From an uncultured Bacillus sp. (lineage in GTDB: Bacteria > Bacillota > Bacilli > Bacillales_B > DSM-18226): a DNA stretch of 15,188 nucleotides. Below the pieces are notes generated by a model. It was not told the origin of the DNA and did no database searches. It was given only the letters and a program-made list of their open reading frames with translations. Location: contig NZ_CAMLDX010000082.1 in the NCBI RefSeq assembly GCF_946478885.1, positions 1 to 15,188 on the forward strand. The letters run 5' to 3'. The translations under genes were made by a program, and so were the position numbers. This document shows, in pieces, positions 13,483-15,188 of the stretch; position 1 is the first letter of the stretch; every line of letters begins with the position of its first letter.

Positions 13483-13718
13483 TGCTCGTTTTGACAAGGA
13501 AACTCAATCAGTCGATTATGATTGACGATACGATCGAACTCACGATACTGGCCGTTGAAGGGGAACAGATCAAGCTGGGCATCAACGCCCCAAGAAGCGT
13601 CGAGATTTACCGCAAAGAGATTTACCTGGCGATCCAAAACGAAAATAATGAGGCTGTCAGCACAGCAGAAACAAACCTATTGCAGAATATTAGCACCTAT
13701 TTCCAGAGCAAAAACTAA
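13482..13718 (+). CDS. csrA: Translational regulator CsrA
   Basis: CsrA is a small dimeric RNA-binding protein that represses hag translation by binding GGA motifs in the leader. The 78-residue product has the canonical N-terminus [14 protein letters not shown] with L4 and R6, and R44 in [13 protein letters not shown], all positions used in RNA contact in the family. The [12 protein letters not shown] turn is intact. The C-terminal tail (about 53-78, acidic then [10 protein letters not shown]) is longer than in enterobacterial CsrA, as in Bacillus. The ATG overlaps the fliW stop (TAATG) and is preceded by GGGGGAGA. The hag leader 150 bp downstream contains two good CsrA sites. Confidence 0.96.
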   Translation: MLVLTRKLNQSIMIDDTIELTILAVEGEQIKLGINAPRSVEIYRKEIYLAIQNENNEAVSTAETNLLQNISTYFQSKN

Positions 13719-13737
13719 AAAAGTTTCAATTTCCTCT

Positions 13738-13764
13738 TAAAAACATATCCATCTAGGTCGATAT
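13738..13764 (+). promoter_or_regulatory. Sigma-D promoter of hag
   Basis: TAAA (13738-13741), a 15-bp spacer and GTCGATAT (13757-13764) match the sigma-D consensus with a single mismatch in the -10. The expected start near 13771 gives a leader of about 100 nt before hag. Confidence 0.88.
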
Positions 13765-13779
13765 ACTTATTGTAAAGCT

Positions 13780-13815
13780 AAGCAAGCAAAAGGGCGGCCG
13801 ACTTTTTGCTTGCTT
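13780..13815 (+). promoter_or_regulatory. Long stem-loop at the 5' end of the hag leader
   Basis: AAGCAAGCAAAA (13780-13791) and TTTTGCTTGCTT (13804-13815) form a perfect 12-bp stem around a 12-nt GC-rich loop. It begins about 10 nt after the predicted start site. No T run follows, so it is more likely an mRNA-stabilising 5' hairpin than a csrA terminator, though either is possible. Confidence 0.6.
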
Positions 13816-13828
13816 AATCAACTATTCG

Positions 13829-13861
13829 CCACATGGACGTGGGGAGAAAAATCAGGGAGGA
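13829..13861 (+). promoter_or_regulatory. CsrA-binding sites and ribosome binding site in the hag leader
   Basis: The upstream site is a 4-bp hairpin, CCAC (13829-13832) with GTGG (13839-13842), whose loop holds ATGGAC. It closely matches the CsrA consensus of GGA in a hairpin loop flanked by ACA and a GU-type stem. The second site is CAGGGAGGA (13853-13861), which is also the Shine-Dalgarno of hag, 8 nt before ATG 13870. This two-site arrangement mirrors the B. subtilis hag leader, where CsrA blocks ribosome access. Confidence 0.78.
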
Positions 13862-13869
13862 AAAGGAAA

Positions 13870-15057
13870 ATGAGAATTAATCATAATATCGCAGCATTGA
13901 ACACGTATCGTCAGTTGAATAGTGCTACAAATGCTCAATCAAGTTCAATGGAGAAATTATCTTCAGGTCTTCGTATTAACAAAGCTGGGGATGATGCAGC
14001 GGGTCTTGCAATCTCTGAAAAAATGCGTGGGCAAATTCGTGGGTTGGATATGGCTTCGAAGAACGCACAAGATGCAACATCGCTTATCCAAACGGCAGAG
14101 GGGGCTTTAAATGAAACAGAAAGCATTCTTCAACGTATGCGGGAATTAGCCGTACAAGCTGGAAATGGTACAAATACTACTTCTGACCGTGAAGAAATTC
14201 AAAAAGAAATTAACCAAATGACCTCTGAAATCAACCGTATTGGTAATACAACTGAGTTTAATACGCAAAAATTATTAAATGGTTCAAAGGATTCTGCCAC
14301 TACTGGTAGTAAAGCAAAGATTGAATTTGATTTATCAGGCATGACTGGTGGAGCCGTTTCTGCATTAGGAATAAGTGAAGCTTGGGATACAGACATAGCT
14401 ACAACTATAAGTAATCTTAAAACTTCTATTGAAGCTGATGCAGATTTAAATGCAAAATATACTGTAACTGTTGCAACAAATAAGGTAACAATTGAAGCAA
14501 AAGCAAATGGAGAAGATAATGCTTTAAAAGCAGATCTATCGGGTGCAACAGCTGTTACGTCTTCGGCTGTAACAACTACAGAAGGAAAAGCTGATGGTGC
14601 GGCACTCAACTTCCAAATCGGCGCTAATGAAAATCAAAGTCTTACTTTAAATATAGGTGATATGAGAGCTGTTAACCTAGGTATTTCGACTGTAGGAACA
14701 GCTAGTGACAAATTAGCTGTAACAGATGGTACTAGTAATGTAACAACTGAACAAGCACTTAGTGTTCTTACACATGATGATGCGGCAGCTACTATAACAA
14801 CTATTCAGGCAGCAATCGACAAAGTATCTGCAGAACGTTCTAAACTTGGTGCAAACCAAAACCGCTTAGACCATACAATTAATAACCTAAGTACATCTTC
14901 TGAAAACCTAACTGCTGCAGAATCTCGTATCCGTGATGTAGATATGGCGAAAGAAATGATGAACCAAACTAAGAACTCTATTCTTTCTCAAGCTGCTCAA
15001 GCGATGTTAGCTCAAGCTAACCAACAGCCACAAGGAGTTTTACAACTTCTTCGCTAA
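13870..15057 (+). CDS. hag: Flagellin Hag
   Basis: Hag is the filament protein, exported through the flagellar channel. From ATG 13870 it has 395 residues, about 90 more than B. subtilis Hag. The conserved N-terminal D0/D1 region (1-138) includes MRINHNIAALNTYRQLN, SSGLRINKAGDDAAGLAISE (31-50) and LQRMRELAVQAGNGT (87-101). The C-terminal D1/D0 region (about 313-395) ends in NSILSQAAQAMLAQANQQPQ then GVLQLLR. The extra length is an Ala/Thr/Lys-rich segment at about 139-242, the variable surface domain, with AT-rich codons unlike the flanks. The frame opens 20 codons earlier (13810), but that portion lies in the untranslated leader. AGGGAGGA at 13854-13861 fixes the start. It has its own sigma-D promoter and CsrA control. 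Confidence 0.97.
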   Translation: MRINHNIAALNTYRQLNSATNAQSSSMEKLSSGLRINKAGDDAAGLAISEKMRGQIRGLDMASKNAQDATSLIQTAEGALNETESILQRMRELAVQAGNGTNTTSDREEIQKEINQMTSEINRIGNTTEFNTQKLLNGSKDSATTGSKAKIEFDLSGMTGGAVSALGISEAWDTDIATTISNLKTSIEADADLNAKYTVTVATNKVTIEAKANGEDNALKADLSGATAVTSSAVTTTEGKADGAALNFQIGANENQSLTLNIGDMRAVNLGISTVGTASDKLAVTDGTSNVTTEQALSVLTHDDAAATITTIQAAIDKVSAERSKLGANQNRLDHTINNLSTSSENLTAAESRIRDVDMAKEMMNQTKNSILSQAAQAMLAQANQQPQGVLQLLR

Positions 15058-15086
15058 TTTTTAGACGCATAAAGAGGTTGACTTAT

Positions 15087-15164
15087 AAGGTGTCAGACGT
15101 CTACAATTTATCTATTTCTAGCACATTTGTGTTAGAGATACTGTGTTGTGGTGCCTGACACCTT
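15087..15164. repeat. Imperfect palindromic repeat element of 78 bp after hag
   Basis: Perfect 10-bp terminal inverted repeats AAGGTGTCAG (15087-15096) and CTGACACCTT (15155-15164) enclose a second hairpin, TCTAGCACA (15117-15125) with TGTGTTAGA (15128-15136). The right half contains GGTGCCTGACACC. Ends of this type resemble short intergenic palindromes I recall as common in Bacillus genomes; a REP-like or MITE origin is inference. It may also serve as the hag transcription end, since CTTTACTTTT follows and no better terminator is visible between 15058 and the window end. Confidence 0.6.
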
Positions 15165-15188
15165 TACTTTTCAGTATCCGTGATGTCT

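Noticed and set aside
13810..13869. N-terminal extension of flagellin
   Set aside because: This lies in the leader that holds the CsrA hairpin and the Shine-Dalgarno; flagellins start MRINHN as at 13870.

Overview
The window is a chromosomal segment of a Bacillus-like bacterium (Bacillaceae, not B. subtilis itself). The gene order yvyE - degS - degU - degV - comFA - comFC - yvyF - flgM - flgN - flgK - flgL - yviE - fliW - csrA - hag matches the conserved Bacillus competence/flagellar late region. Start regions carry strong GGAGG-type Shine-Dalgarno sequences, and two sigma-D-type promoters (TAAA, 14-15 bp, G[C/T]CGATA) precede flgM and hag. comFB, found between comFA and comFC in B. subtilis, is absent.

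Layout. Positions 1-68 look like the right end of an IS3-type insertion sequence. yvyE (YigZ family) is on the minus strand; every other gene is on the plus strand. degS (cytosolic histidine kinase) and degU (response regulator, TTG start) are separated by an unusually long 502-bp gap. After degU come a 103-bp imperfect palindrome, an intrinsic terminator and a striking array of DnaA-box-like 9-mers. degV (fatty-acid-binding family) follows, then a second DnaA-box cluster that runs into the comFA start. comFA and comFC encode late competence proteins; this ComFA carries an insertion of about 140 residues. yvyF ends at a strong terminator. A sigma-D promoter then drives flgM-flgN-flgK-flgL, which ends at another terminator. 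yviE, fliW and csrA are tightly coupled by TAATG overlaps. hag has its own sigma-D promoter and a leader with two recognisable CsrA sites. The window closes in a 78-bp palindromic element.

How the genes work together. DegS/DegU is the two-component switch governing motility, competence and exoenzymes. ComFA/ComFC serve uptake of transforming DNA. FlgM is the anti-sigma-D factor, FlgN the chaperone for the hook-filament junction proteins FlgK and FlgL, and FliW-CsrA-Hag is the homeostatic loop in which free flagellin releases CsrA repression of hag.

The most unusual signal is non-coding. Seven DnaA-box-like 9-mers lie in one orientation at a 20-22 bp period upstream of degV (3990-4124). A second set with five perfect TTATCCACA boxes lies in the opposite orientation downstream of degV (5195-5497), overlapping the comFA promoter region. 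This resembles the bipartite box layout of a Bacillus oriC or a DnaA-titration locus, here around degV rather than dnaA. The sequence shows the boxes directly; their function is inference.
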